Source: Agromyces soli
Lineage (GTDB): Bacteria > Actinomycetota > Actinomycetes > Actinomycetales > Microbacteriaceae
Direction: 5' to 3'
Length of the DNA stretch: 64,000 nucleotides
NCBI RefSeq assembly: GCF_022811605.1
Contig: NZ_CP094533.1
Span: 2,046,001-2,110,000 of the forward strand
In this document: piece by piece, positions 45,275 through 55,461 of the stretch
How the letters are laid out: every line of letters begins with the position of its first letter
Position numbering within the stretch: position 1 is the stretch's first letter
Made by a program: the position numbers and the translations under genes
Notes under the pieces: model-generated
What the model was told of the DNA's origin: nothing
The model's input: the letters and a program-made list of their open reading frames with translations, nothing else
Database searches by the model: none

Positions 45275-46305
45275 AGGGCAGCAGCGGAAAGCCGCGCGCC
45301 GGAGCCGTCCGCAAGGCCGCGCACTCGAAGCAGGTCGGCACCGGCGGACACGGGCGCAAGGCGCTCGAGGGCAAGGGCCCCACGCCGAAGGCCGAAGACC
45401 GGAGCTGGCACGTCGCCGGCAAGCGCAAGGCCGCCCAGGAGCGGTACGAAGCCGCCGGCGGCAAGGGCCGCGCCGGCCAGAAGGGCCGCTCGCAGCGGCC
45501 GGGCGCCCCGCGCGGCGCCTCGGGCGCCTCGCAGCGCTCCCGCTCGGGCGACGAGTCCGAGATCGTGACGGGCCGCAACGCGGTCGTCGAGGCGCTCCGC
45601 ACCAAGGTGCCCGCCACGACCCTCTATCTCGCGCAGCGCGTCGAGATGGACGACCGGGTGCGCGAGTCGCTCAAGATGGCGACGAACCGCGGCATCCCCG
45701 TGCTCGAGGTCACCCGGCCCGAGCTCGACCGTCTCGCCGGCGACGGCGGCGTGCACCAGGGCCTCGCGCTGAAGGTGCCGGCCTACGAGTACGCCCACCC
45801 GATCGAGCTGCTCGACGAGGTGCTCGCCGGCGATGAGACGCCGCTCTTCGTCGCGCTCGACGGCATCACCGACCCGCGCAACCTGGGGGCGATCATCCGC
45901 TCGACCGCCGCGTTCGGCGGCCAGGGCGTCATCGTGCCGCAGCGCCGCTCGGTCGGCGTGACCGCGGCCGCCTGGAAGACCTCGGCGGGCGCCGCGGCGC
46001 GCATCCCCGTCGCGATGGCGCCGAACCTCACCCAGACGCTGAAGGCCCTGAAGGAGCGCGGCGTGTTCGTGCTGGGGCTCGACGGCGACGGCGACGTGTC
46101 GCTGCCCGGGCTCGAGTTCGCCGACCGCCCGGTCGTGATCGTCGTCGGCTCCGAGGGCAAGGGGCTCTCGCGGCTCGTCACCGAGACCTGCGACGCGATC
46201 GTCTCGATCCCGATCAGCGCGGCCACGGAGTCGCTCAACGCGGGCATCGCGGTCTCGGTGGCGCTCTACGAGGTCTCCCGGCTCCGCGCCGCCGAGTCGG
46301 CGTAG
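45271..46305 (+). CDS. rlmB: 23S rRNA (guanosine-2'-O)-methyltransferase RlmB
   Basis: The protein has 344 residues. A very basic, disordered N-terminal tail of about 90 residues (Lys/Arg/Gly/Ser) precedes the SpoU substrate-binding domain ([16 protein letters not shown]) and the knotted methyltransferase domain: [54 protein letters not shown]. It methylates the 23S rRNA peptidyl-transferase loop. The ATG overlaps the cysS stop. The basic tail is normal in actinobacteria and probably contacts rRNA. Confidence 0.95.
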   Translation: MKGSSGKPRAGAVRKAAHSKQVGTGGHGRKALEGKGPTPKAEDRSWHVAGKRKAAQERYEAAGGKGRAGQKGRSQRPGAPRGASGASQRSRSGDESEIVTGRNAVVEALRTKVPATTLYLAQRVEMDDRVRESLKMATNRGIPVLEVTRPELDRLAGDGGVHQGLALKVPAYEYAHPIELLDEVLAGDETPLFVALDGITDPRNLGAIIRSTAAFGGQGVIVPQRRSVGVTAAAWKTSAGAAARIPVAMAPNLTQTLKALKERGVFVLGLDGDGDVSLPGLEFADRPVVIVVGSEGKGLSRLVTETCDAIVSIPISAATESLNAGIAVSVALYEVSRLRAAESA

Positions 46306-46373
46306 GGTCGCGCGCCGCCGGGCGGCTGTCAAGGGGGCGGCGCCGCGGCGCCGCGCTCCGTAGCGTCGAGGGC

Positions 46374-46856
46374 ATGGAACAGGACGCATACGACCGCATC
46401 TCCGAGCTCGTGTACGCCGCCGACGTGGCGATGCTCACCACCGTGGGCGAGGGCGGGGCGTTGCACGCGCGGCCGCTCGCGGCGCTGCAGGAGCGCTTCG
46501 ACGGCACGCTCCGCTTCCTCGTCGAGGACCCGAGTCCGAAGCTCGAGGAGCTCCGCGAGCACCCCCGGGTGAACGTCGCGTACTCGTCGAAGCGCGGCTA
46601 CCTCTCCGTCGCCGGCGTCGCACGGGTGGTCGAGGGCGAGGAGGGCGCCGTCGACGAGCTCTGGGGACCGGCGGCCGAGGCGTGGTTCCCGGGCGGCCGG
46701 GAGGATCCGGAGCTCGTCGTGCTCGAGGTGCTGCCGGAGAGCGCGGAGTACTGGGCGCTGACGGAGCCGGGCGTCGTCGCGGCGGCGAAGGCCGTCAAGG
46801 CCTTCTTCACCAAGGAGCAGCCCGACATCGGCGAGAACCGCGTCGTCGAGCTCTGA
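46374..46856 (+). CDS. pyridoxamine-5'-phosphate-oxidase-fold (general stress) protein
   Basis: The protein has 160 residues and a split β-barrel of the PNPOx-like/COG3871 type. AMLTTVGEGGALHARPLAAL, TLRFLVEDPSPKLEELREHPRVNVAYSSKRGYLSVAGVARVV and EYWALTEPGVVAAAKAVKAFFT fit the general stress protein 26 group. It probably binds a flavin; the substrate is unknown. TAGCGT (46361–46366) lies seven bases before the ATG (leaderless). It is a single gene converging on the DUF4032 gene. Confidence 0.87.
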   Translation: MEQDAYDRISELVYAADVAMLTTVGEGGALHARPLAALQERFDGTLRFLVEDPSPKLEELREHPRVNVAYSSKRGYLSVAGVARVVEGEEGAVDELWGPAAEAWFPGGREDPELVVLEVLPESAEYWALTEPGVVAAAKAVKAFFTKEQPDIGENRVVEL

Positions 46857-46880
46857 GGCACGGCGGACGGAGGGTCCGGC

Positions 46881-48197
46881 TCAGACGTTGAGGCGCCAGT
46901 CGCGCTCGTCGTCGGGGTCGATGGCGGCGATGGAGGCCGTGTCCGGCACGACCTCGATCGCGGCCGTGAAGGCGTCGGTGGGCGGCCCGATCACGGTCGC
47001 CTCGTCGCGGCGGTGGCGCAGCACGGTGTTGATGTAGCTCGTCACGGCTTCGGCGAGCGGGATGTCGTGGCCGGCCCGCTGCGCCATGAACCAGCGGTGC
47101 TCGAGCAACTGGTGGAAGACCTCCGCCGGTTCGAGCTTGCCGCGCAGCTCGCTCGGGATCGCCCGTACCACCGGCTCGAACACCCGCATCAGCCACTCGT
47201 GCGCGACCATCTCCTCGTCGAGCTCCGTCTTGCCGTAGCTCGCACGGTAGGAGTCGAGGTCGTTCAGGAGTCGGCGCGCCTGGTTCTCGCCCGTGTCGAG
47301 GCCGGTGAGGCGCAGCAGCCGGCGCTGGTGATGGCCCGCGTCGACGACCTTCGGCTGGATCCGCACGGTCGTGCCGGACTCGTCGGTCTTGATCGCGAGC
47401 TCCTCGATGTCGAAGCCCAGCGCGTTCAGCCGCTGTACGCGCTCGTTGATGCGCCAGCGCTCGGCCGCTTCGAAGGACTCGGAGCCCGTGAGCTCGGTCC
47501 AGAGGGCGCGGTACGCGTCGACGATGCCGTTGGAGATGCGCACCGGGTCGAGCTCGTCGGCGACCCGGCCCCCGGCCTCGAGGTCGAGCAGCTCGCCGGC
47601 GATATTGACCCGGGCGATCTCGAGGTCGTTCTCGCGCTGCCCGTTCGACAGCCCGCCCTCGTAGAGCTTGCCCGTCTCGGCGTCGACGAGGTACGCGGCG
47701 AACGCCCCCGCGTCACGCCGGAAGAGGGTGTTGGAGAGCGAGACGTCGCCCCAGAAGAATCCGACAATGTGCAGGCGCACGAGCAGCACCGCGAGGGCGT
47801 CGACGAGCCGTGTCGCGGTGTCCGGACGGAGCGTCTGCGAGAACAGCGCCCGGTAGGGGAGCGAGAAGCGCAGGTGCCGGGTGACGAGCACCGGCTTCAG
47901 CTCCTCGCCCTCGGCGTCCGTGCGGTTCGTGATGACCGCGACCGGTTCGACGCAGGGGATCTCGAGCCGCTGCAGGGTGCGCAGCATCTCGTATTCGCCC
48001 TTCGCCATCTCGGCGGTGGTCTCCTTGATCGCGACGATGTGCTCGCCGAGGTGCGCGAAGCGCACGAGGTGGCGCGAGATGCCCTTCGGGAGCGCGGCGA
48101 TGGTGTCGCTCGGCCAGGACTCGAGCGGGAGCTCCCACGGCAGGTCGAGCAGGGCCGGGTCGGCCATCGCCGAGGTGATCGAGAGGGAGCCGCTCAT
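46881..48197 (-). CDS. DUF4032 protein with Kdo-kinase-like N-terminal domain
   Basis: The protein has 438 residues. The first 230 resemble a small-molecule kinase of the WaaP/Kdo-kinase type: HIVAIKETTAEMAKGEYEMLRTLQ supplies a VAIK-like lysine and an αC glutamate, and FFWGDVSLSNTLFRRD…YLVDAETG supplies a catalytic GD-x-S-x-x-N loop and a DAE in place of DFG. The C-terminal part (WRINERVQRLNALGFDIEELA to the end) is DUF4032. The function is unknown; a phosphotransferase is the best guess. GAAGGA is seven bases before the ATG. Confidence 0.8.
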   Translation of the reverse strand: MSGSLSITSAMADPALLDLPWELPLESWPSDTIAALPKGISRHLVRFAHLGEHIVAIKETTAEMAKGEYEMLRTLQRLEIPCVEPVAVITNRTDAEGEELKPVLVTRHLRFSLPYRALFSQTLRPDTATRLVDALAVLLVRLHIVGFFWGDVSLSNTLFRRDAGAFAAYLVDAETGKLYEGGLSNGQRENDLEIARVNIAGELLDLEAGGRVADELDPVRISNGIVDAYRALWTELTGSESFEAAERWRINERVQRLNALGFDIEELAIKTDESGTTVRIQPKVVDAGHHQRRLLRLTGLDTGENQARRLLNDLDSYRASYGKTELDEEMVAHEWLMRVFEPVVRAIPSELRGKLEPAEVFHQLLEHRWFMAQRAGHDIPLAEAVTSYINTVLRHRRDEATVIGPPTDAFTAAIEVVPDTASIAAIDPDDERDWRLNV

Positions 48198-48250
48198 GAG
48201 CCCATCCTTCCAGGTGCGTGCCGGGGCGGCCCGAACGGAGCCGGAAACGG

Positions 48251-48286
48251 CGGATGCCGGTCGGGATCGCTCCCGACCGGCATCCG
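48251..48286 (-). terminator. hairpin terminator after msiK
   Basis: A perfect 16-bp stem (48251–48266 with 48271–48286, loop TCGC) lies 18 bp after the msiK stop in its direction of transcription. Confidence 0.85.
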
Positions 48287-48303
48287 GTGTTCGTGGGTCG
48301 GGC

Positions 48304-49404
<1,101 letters not shown>

Positions 49405-49409
49405 GATGA

Positions 49410-49460
49410 TGCTCCTTCACCGGCAGGTACGTGCCGGACGATCCGTAGTGATGGAAACGC
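49410..49460 (-). promoter_or_regulatory. candidate msiK leader RNA motif
   Basis: Directly upstream of the msiK ribosome site the minus strand has an inverted repeat CCGGCA-CGTACC-TGCCGG (49420–49437) preceded by ACTACGGATCGT. Rfam lists an msiK RNA motif confined to 5' leaders of actinobacterial msiK genes; position and hairpin fit, but I cannot align it from memory. GATACT about 70 nt upstream of the start codon (minus strand) may be the -10 box. Confidence 0.5.
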
Positions 49461-49651
49461 GTCGACGATGACGCCCGCTCAGTATCGCACACGGCGGAGG
49501 GGGTGCCGGCCCGTCCCCCGAGCGGGGGCGTCTGGAAGGACACCGCGCGCGTCCAGCCGCCGTTTGGGTGATTCCCAGGCACCGTTCCTACTATCGTGGG
49601 TGCGTTCGCATGCAGACGTGCGCCCCCCACAGCGACCCGGAGTGACCATCG

Positions 49652-50587
49652 ATGAGCAACGGCGGATCGAATCAGCCTCGCCCCAGCAAGAACGACCGTC
49701 GAGAGGCGGCGCGTGAGAAGGCCCGGGCCCTCCGCGAGGAGCAGAAGAAGCGGGAACGCCGCAACAAGGTCCTGCTCCAGGGCGGCATCATCGTGGCCGT
49801 CGTCGCCATCGCGGCGCTCATCGGCGGGCTGATCTTCAGCAGCATGAAGCCGGCGGGTCCCGGTCCGCGCAACATGGCGAGCGACGGCATCGTCTTCACG
49901 GGCACCGACGGCACGCTGACCCCGAGCGAGACGCCCGCGACCCCGGCCGGCGGCAAGCCGACGCCGACGAAGCAGGACGACTCGGGCGAGGTCGCGAACA
50001 TCGTGACCTACATCGACTACCTGTGCCCCTACTGCGGTCAGTTCGAGCAGACGAACCGCGAGGCCATCGCGACGATGGTCGAGCAGGGCGCCGCGACGCT
50101 CGAGGTGCACCCCATCGCGATCCTCACGAACCGTTCGGCGGGCACCCAGTACTCGCTCCGCGCCGCCAATGCGGCCGCGTGCGTCGCCGACCTGTCGCCC
50201 GAGAACTTCCTCGACTTCAACGACGCGCTCTTCGACAACCAGCCCGCCGAGGGCTCGACCGGCCTCAGCAACGACGACATCAAGAAGCTGGCGAAGCAGG
50301 CCGGCGTCGGATCCCTGTCGAAGGTCGAGAAGTGCATCGACGACGTGCAGTTCAAGAGCTGGGTCCAGGACGCGACGAACCGAGCCCTGAGCGGCCCGCT
50401 GCCGAACACGACCGAGGTCGAGTCCGTGAAGGGCACCCCGACGGTGCTCGTGAACGGCAAGCAGTACACCGGCTCGCTCTCGGAGCCGACCGAGTTCCAG
50501 GCCTTCGTCACCCAGGCGGCGAGCCAGAGCTTCACGAACTCGACGCCGAGCCCGAGCGAGACGCCCACCCCGACGCCCGCCCAGTAG
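49652..50587 (+). CDS. membrane-anchored DsbA-family thioredoxin-like protein
   Basis: The protein has 311 residues. A highly charged cytoplasmic tail (about 1–39) is followed by one membrane helix (40–63), a Pro/Thr linker and a DsbA-like domain with active site C125PYC128 and cis-Pro region VKGTPTVLVNGKQY. It faces the cell exterior and should form or shuffle disulfides, for example the Cys211–Cys390 pair of MarP. A Ser/Thr/Pro-rich tail ends the protein. TACTAT (49589–49594) is the probable -10; GGAG is nine bases before the ATG. Confidence 0.9.
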   Translation: MSNGGSNQPRPSKNDRREAAREKARALREEQKKRERRNKVLLQGGIIVAVVAIAALIGGLIFSSMKPAGPGPRNMASDGIVFTGTDGTLTPSETPATPAGGKPTPTKQDDSGEVANIVTYIDYLCPYCGQFEQTNREAIATMVEQGAATLEVHPIAILTNRSAGTQYSLRAANAAACVADLSPENFLDFNDALFDNQPAEGSTGLSNDDIKKLAKQAGVGSLSKVEKCIDDVQFKSWVQDATNRALSGPLPNTTEVESVKGTPTVLVNGKQYTGSLSEPTEFQAFVTQAASQSFTNSTPSPSETPTPTPAQ

Positions 50588-50611
50588 CGCTCGCGTCGAG
50601 GCATCCGCCTT

Positions 50612-50650
50612 CGAACGGCCCGTCCCGCACCGAGCGGGGCGGGCCGTTCG
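50612..50650 (+). terminator. hairpin terminator
   Basis: A 17-bp stem with one T·G wobble (50612–50628 with 50634–50650) lies 25 bp after the thioredoxin-like gene and before tRNA-Thr. Confidence 0.8.
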
Positions 50651-50713
50651 GCGTTGGCGGCCCGGTGCAGTGCCGCCGACCCCCGCCGCTAGGATGGGCG
50701 TGGCCACTCGCCC

Positions 50714-50786
50714 GCCGGCTTGGCGCAATTGGTAGCGCACCGTACTTGTAATACGGGGGTTGCAGGTTCAAGTCCTGTAGCCGGCA
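50714..50786 (+). tRNA. tRNA-Thr (UGU anticodon)
   Basis: A complete 73-nt cloverleaf is readable: acceptor GCCGGCT/AGCCGGC, D arm GCGC-AATTGGTA-GCGC, anticodon stem CCGTA/TACGG around CTTGTAA (anticodon TGT), and T arm with GTTCAAGTC. CCA is not encoded. The following 213 bp up to 51000 hold no recognisable gene, and I found no duplicated tRNA 3' end downstream. Confidence 0.96.
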
Positions 50787-50999
50787 CTGAAAGGCCCGGA
50801 TTCCCTCGGAGCGGGAGGGCGGGCTCTCTGCACGACGCGGCCGGCATCGCCGGAGCGTCCTGTCCGCAGCGCGCCGCTGCATTGACGAGCAGGACCGCCA
50901 GTCGTACGTTGAGACCGGAGTCCCCGGAGGCGTCGGGTGCCGGGCGATTCCAGTGCCACCCGCGAACCGTCGCGGGCGGTTCGGTTCACCCGAGAGTGA

Positions 51000-52508
51000 A
51001 TGATGGGTACTCGTCGGCTCGCCGCGCTCACCGCGAACCCTGCGATCCCGTGGCGGAGCTCGCTGGTCATCGCGTCGGCGGGCGTCGCGCTCGTGATCCT
51101 GCGGCTGCTGTGGCCAGTCGCATCGGGCCTCGCCGACAACGGCGACGGTCCCCGGTACATCTGTCAGCTCGGCTTCGTTCCCGCGGATTCCGACGAGCCG
51201 CGCTACTGGGACCACCCGATCATGCAATGGGTGTGGTCGCCCTCGGGCGGTCGCGGCTCGGACTGGTGCGGCGCATACCCGTCGAGTCATGTCTGGATCC
51301 TCCGGATCGCAGCGATGGTGACGGCAGCGACGGGGGCGCCGGATCACCTCGACCTGCGCTGGGTGATCCTCGGGTACGCGGTTCTGGTCGGGCTGCTCAC
51401 CGGGGCGGTCGCGTTCCTCATCGCCCGGGGCCTGGCTGCACGCGTCCTGATCGCCGGAGCCTTTCTCTCGGTCATGTCGGACCCCGCCTTCGCAGGCTAC
51501 GCGGGCAGCATCCTCGGGGAGCTCCCCGGTATCGTCGGCATCTCCCTGATCGCGGTCGGGGCCGTGTTCGCGGGCACCTGCGGGAGCAAACGGCTCGCGG
51601 GGCTCGCCGCGGTCGCCGCAGGTTCGGTCCTCGCCCTCACGTCGAAGCCTCAAGCGGCCACCCTCGTCCTCCCGATCGCGGCGTTCCTGCTGACCACCGC
51701 GATTCAGCCGGCGCCGGACGCCGGTCCTGCGCCGCCTGGTGGCGCGCTTCGCCAGGGCTTCGCCCACCGAGTTCTGTCGGTCGCGATCTCAGCCGTCCTG
51801 CTGGTCCCGGCCGGGTGGGTGCTGGCGAAGAACCCGGATGACATCCAGACGATCAACCCGTGGGAACTGATCTCGGTGGGCATCCTCGGCCACAGTGACG
51901 ACCCGGCGGCCGACCTGCGCGAGATGGGCTTCCCCGGAGAGCTCGCCGAGTATGCCGGTGACTCCGTCTGGACCGATGACAGCATCCTCCATACCCCGGC
52001 GTGGGACGAGAACGCGCACCTCATGACGTACGGGACGGTCGCGACGTTCCTCCTGGCGCATCCGGATCGCGCGGTCGGGATCGCCGATCGGGCGGCGAGG
52101 GACTACTTCGCAACTCGCCCCGACTACTTGGGGAACTATCCGGTGGCAGCCGGTCGCGCCCCGGGCGAGCTGGCGTTCTCGCCCCTCGCGACGCTCGCCC
52201 GCCCCGTCGCCGGGGGCGGGCTCGCCCTCCTGATCGCCCTGTGGACCGCCATCGTCGCCATCAACGCCGCGCGCATCCGCCGCAGTCCGCGCGGCAGCGC
52301 CGGCCGGGCCTTCGCGACGGCCGCGCTCCTCATGGTCGGGATCGCCGTCGTCCAGTTCTTCACGGCGGCGTTCGGTGAGGCGATCGAGAACACCAAGCAC
52401 CTCGTCTTCGCCATTCTCGCGGGCTTCCTCGCCGCAGTCCTCACCGCCGGCAGCTGTCTCGCCGACCCACGGCGTCACGGCGCGCGCGAACCAGGAACCG
52501 GTTCGTGA
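51000..52508 (+). CDS. polytopic membrane protein, candidate GT-C glycosyltransferase
   Basis: The protein has 502 residues and about 10–11 membrane helices. After the first helix an extracytoplasmic loop reads SGLADNGDGPRYICQLGF, the position and acidic pattern (D-N-G-D) expected for the catalytic loop of GT-C enzymes that use lipid-linked sugars. A large loop (about 275–370) faces outside. It may transfer a sugar to a cell-surface glycan. It lies just behind tRNA-Thr and is convergent with an asparagine-synthetase-like gene. Alternating ATG codons at 51000 and 51003 both fit. The family is not firmly identified. Confidence 0.6.
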   Translation: MMGTRRLAALTANPAIPWRSSLVIASAGVALVILRLLWPVASGLADNGDGPRYICQLGFVPADSDEPRYWDHPIMQWVWSPSGGRGSDWCGAYPSSHVWILRIAAMVTAATGAPDHLDLRWVILGYAVLVGLLTGAVAFLIARGLAARVLIAGAFLSVMSDPAFAGYAGSILGELPGIVGISLIAVGAVFAGTCGSKRLAGLAAVAAGSVLALTSKPQAATLVLPIAAFLLTTAIQPAPDAGPAPPGGALRQGFAHRVLSVAISAVLLVPAGWVLAKNPDDIQTINPWELISVGILGHSDDPAADLREMGFPGELAEYAGDSVWTDDSILHTPAWDENAHLMTYGTVATFLLAHPDRAVGIADRAARDYFATRPDYLGNYPVAAGRAPGELAFSPLATLARPVAGGGLALLIALWTAIVAINAARIRRSPRGSAGRAFATAALLMVGIAVVQFFTAAFGEAIENTKHLVFAILAGFLAAVLTAGSCLADPRRHGAREPGTGS

Positions 52509-52570
52509 TCCCGCGAGCCGTCGGCCTTGCCGCGCGCGAGACGGGTCGCGGCGCAGGGATGGCCCGGGAA

Positions 52571-54319
52571 CTACGTGGTGAGCCTGAGGATCTCGAGCAT
52601 GCTGATCCGAGCGGGACTGATCCCGGCGGCCTTCAGCGAACCGTTCTGCTTCGCGATCCGCCACGCCGCGTTGTCGCGGACGTCGACGTACGCCTGGCGC
52701 ACGTCGGGGTCGGAGATGAGCCCGAGCGCATCCTCCGCGCGGGCCATCACGTGGTCGGCGTTCAACGGGCCGTGCAGGCCGAGCTCACGGGCGATCGAGA
52801 GCGACAGCATCGACGGTCCATCGACCACGTCGTCGGGGTGACCGTGCACCTCGTACCCGTCGACGGCGCCGATCCGCCCGCCGAGCGCCGCGAGCCGCTC
52901 GTCCACGTAGCCGGGGGACAGGTTCCGACGCGGGTCGTCGTACTCGTGAGCGGCCACCTCCGGCGCGAGGAGGATTCCGTGGTCGGCGATCCCTGCTGGG
53001 GAGCCTCGGAACCCGTCCTCGTACGGAAGATGACCGAGTTGCGCCAGCCGGAGCTGCATGACCGGGTGCACGCCGGTCATGTGCACTCCGATGTGACCGG
53101 CCGCGCCGTGGATGCCGTTCCGGTAGCCGAGGTAGTAGAGCTCGCTGGCGTTCCCTGCGGTCGGGACCGCGCCGACGCTGTCGGCGGCCTTGGCGAGCTG
53201 GGCGCTCAGCGCATCGTGCACTGCGCCGCCCGGAGCCGCGGTGTCGGCGAGGGCGTGGAGCGGGCGCCACCCCCAGTTTCCCTTGTGGATCTCGGCACCG
53301 ATGCCGGTGAGCCCGAAGGTGCGCGCGTGCCAGCGCGCGGTCCGGACCGGGCCGTACCCGTCGTAGACGCCGAGCAGGTTCGCCGCCCAGTGCGAATACT
53401 CGTCCTCCGCGTCGGCCGGCAACGGAGCGCCGAACGCCGTGGGGGCGACATCGAACTGCCGCGCGAGGCTGTTCGCGACTCTCACATCGGCCTCGCTCGC
53501 CGGGCCGTTGTCGACGATGCGCACGCGGTAGGCGTCGTTCGTCCCCGTGGCCACGATCCCGGCCAGCACGAGCCGGGAATCATACCCGCCGGAGAGGCTC
53601 AGGGTGGCGGACCACCCGGGCACCGCAGCGAGGGTCGCGACGGTGCGCGCGACATCGGCCGCGCCCTGGCGGACGACCTCGACGTAGTCGAGCCCGTCGC
53701 TCGCCACCCGATCCGCCACCGGGGCGCCGGTCAGCGACCAGCGCAGTCCTCGAACGTCGAGGCTGAGGCCGCGCGCCGCGGGAACGTACGACACCTCGTT
53801 CAGGATCGTCTCGGGGGAGATCTGCTGTCCGGCCACCGCATTCTTGGCGGTGCGGGCGACGAGGACCTCGGCGTTCGCAGTGACCCGCGCACCGACCGCA
53901 CGTCGCAGCGAGGCGAGGACCAGGAGCGAGTCGGATGCGGCGGCGATGCCGGGGGCCGCGGTATGCATCAGTCGGGCCGAGCCGAAGACGTCCCGTTCGA
54001 GCTCGAGGCGCTGCGCGCCCCACTCGGCGGCCAGATACTCGCCGGCATGGTCGCCTGATGAGCTCCTCACGGCGTCCGGCGAGGCGAGCCAGCCGTCGAC
54101 CCCGAACACCAGTGCATTGTGGTCGGGGGCGATCGCGGTCCCGCGGAAGAAGCGACCGGGTCGCGTCGAGCGGCGGGCATCCTTGCTGACGATGATGAGC
54201 CGGCGCCGAAGGCCGAGTCGCACGCGGACGACATCGCTCGCGGCCGCGTGCCGGTCGAGCCAGGCGTTCACGGACCGGGAAGCGCTCGGATCGTGAACCA
54301 GGAAGACGTAGTTCGACAC
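52571..54319 (-). CDS. asparagine-synthetase-like protein without glutaminase cysteine
   Basis: The protein has 582 residues. The C-terminal synthetase domain has the PP-loop L242-S-G-G-Y-D-S248 and EADVRVANSLARQF. The N-terminal about 200 residues keep the shape of a glutaminase-like domain (GRFFRG…VFGVDGWLAS; GEYLAAEWGAQRLELERDVFGSARLMH) but begin VSNYVFLV, with no cysteine at position 2. It therefore cannot hydrolyse glutamine and probably activates a carboxylate by adenylation, as in relatives from peptide and surface-glycan clusters. The GTG at 54319 is assumed. Confidence 0.78.
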   Translation of the reverse strand: MSNYVFLVHDPSASRSVNAWLDRHAAASDVVRVRLGLRRRLIIVSKDARRSTRPGRFFRGTAIAPDHNALVFGVDGWLASPDAVRSSSGDHAGEYLAAEWGAQRLELERDVFGSARLMHTAAPGIAAASDSLLVLASLRRAVGARVTANAEVLVARTAKNAVAGQQISPETILNEVSYVPAARGLSLDVRGLRWSLTGAPVADRVASDGLDYVEVVRQGAADVARTVATLAAVPGWSATLSLSGGYDSRLVLAGIVATGTNDAYRVRIVDNGPASEADVRVANSLARQFDVAPTAFGAPLPADAEDEYSHWAANLLGVYDGYGPVRTARWHARTFGLTGIGAEIHKGNWGWRPLHALADTAAPGGAVHDALSAQLAKAADSVGAVPTAGNASELYYLGYRNGIHGAAGHIGVHMTGVHPVMQLRLAQLGHLPYEDGFRGSPAGIADHGILLAPEVAAHEYDDPRRNLSPGYVDERLAALGGRIGAVDGYEVHGHPDDVVDGPSMLSLSIARELGLHGPLNADHVMARAEDALGLISDPDVRQAYVDVRDNAAWRIAKQNGSLKAAGISPARISMLEILRLTT

Positions 54320-54404
54320 TCGGCGAGCATAACGGTGCCCTACCGTGGGATGCGTCCGACCGTGGTCAGGTGGGCATGGATCGAGAGGACGCTGGGTGCG
54401 GCAG

Positions 54405-55457
54405 ATGACGGGTGAGCAGGACACGGCGAGGGACGCGGGGGCCGAGGAGCGTTCCGGCGCAGGACCGGCCGTCGCGCCTGCCGAGCACCAGCACCTCGAG
54501 CGCGGTCAGCTGCCCATGGCGCTCGCGCTCGTCGTCGCGGTCGCCGCGGGCGGGCTCACCGCGGTGCAGTCGCGCATCAACGGCGAGTTCGCCCGCGTGG
54601 TCGGCGACCCGTACACGGCCGCGGCGATCTCATTCGGCAGCGGGCTCGTGATCCTCTCGCTCGCGCTGTGCGTGTGGCGGCCCGGCCGCGTCGGACTCGG
54701 CCGGGTGCGGGAGGCGCTCGCGGATCGGCGGCTCGCCTGGTGGATGCTGCTCGGCGGACTCGCCGGAGCGTGGTTCGTGACGACGCAGGGACTCTCCGCC
54801 GCGACGCTCGGGGTGGCGCTGTTCACCGTGGCGATCGTCGCCGGGCAGACCGTCGGCGGCATCCTGTTCGACCTCATCGGCCTGGGGCCGGGCGGACGTC
54901 GCCGTCTGACGCCCACCCGCGTGCTCGGCGCCGTCCTCGCGCTCGGGGCGATCGCGTGGGCCGTCTCGGCGCAGCTCGCGCACGACGTGCCCCTCCTGCT
55001 CCTGCTCCTGCCGTTCACCGCCGGCGTCGGCGTCGGCTGGCAGCAGGCGGTGAACGGGCGGGTCAAGCAGGCCGCGGGAAGCGCGCTGACGGCCACCTTC
55101 GGCAACTTCCTGGGCGGCACGATCGCGCTCGTGGTCGCGGCCGTCGTGCACGGTGCGATCGCGGGGTTCCCGGCGCTGCCCGGCACGTGGTGGCTCTACG
55201 TCGGCGGAGCGCTCGGCTGCCTCTTCATCGGGGCGCAGGCGGCCGTCGTCCGCACGATCGGCGTGCTCCTGCTCGCCCTCTGCGGGGTGGCGGGGCAGCT
55301 CGCCGCAGCCCTCGCGCTCGACCTGCTGCTGCCGACGGCCGAGCGGCCGCTGGAGTTCGCCACCGTCGGCGGCACCGTGCTGGCGCTCGTCGCCGTGCTC
55401 GTCGCGAGCATCCGCTGGTCGAGGCACGCGCACGCGGCGAAGACCGGCGGCGCGTAA
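54405..55457 (+). CDS. DMT-family transporter (YdcZ/DUF606 type)
   Basis: The protein has 350 residues. After a hydrophilic N-terminus of about 40 residues come ten predicted membrane helices in two homologous halves. AGGLTAVQSRINGEFARVVGDPYTAAAISFGSG and its repeat WQQAVNGRVKQAAGSALTATFGNFLGGTIAL are the DUF606 internal repeats. The substrate is unknown. The ATG at 54405 is a reasonable start; none has a good ribosome site. It is divergent from the asparagine-synthetase-like gene. Confidence 0.85.
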   Translation: MTGEQDTARDAGAEERSGAGPAVAPAEHQHLERGQLPMALALVVAVAAGGLTAVQSRINGEFARVVGDPYTAAAISFGSGLVILSLALCVWRPGRVGLGRVREALADRRLAWWMLLGGLAGAWFVTTQGLSAATLGVALFTVAIVAGQTVGGILFDLIGLGPGGRRRLTPTRVLGAVLALGAIAWAVSAQLAHDVPLLLLLLPFTAGVGVGWQQAVNGRVKQAAGSALTATFGNFLGGTIALVVAAVVHGAIAGFPALPGTWWLYVGGALGCLFIGAQAAVVRTIGVLLLALCGVAGQLAAALALDLLLPTAERPLEFATVGGTVLALVAVLVASIRWSRHAHAAKTGGA

Positions 55458-55461
55458 GAGC

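Noticed and set aside
52571..54319. Lasso-peptide cluster
   Set aside because: No precursor peptide, B-type protease or ABC exporter is present around the asparagine-synthetase-like gene.
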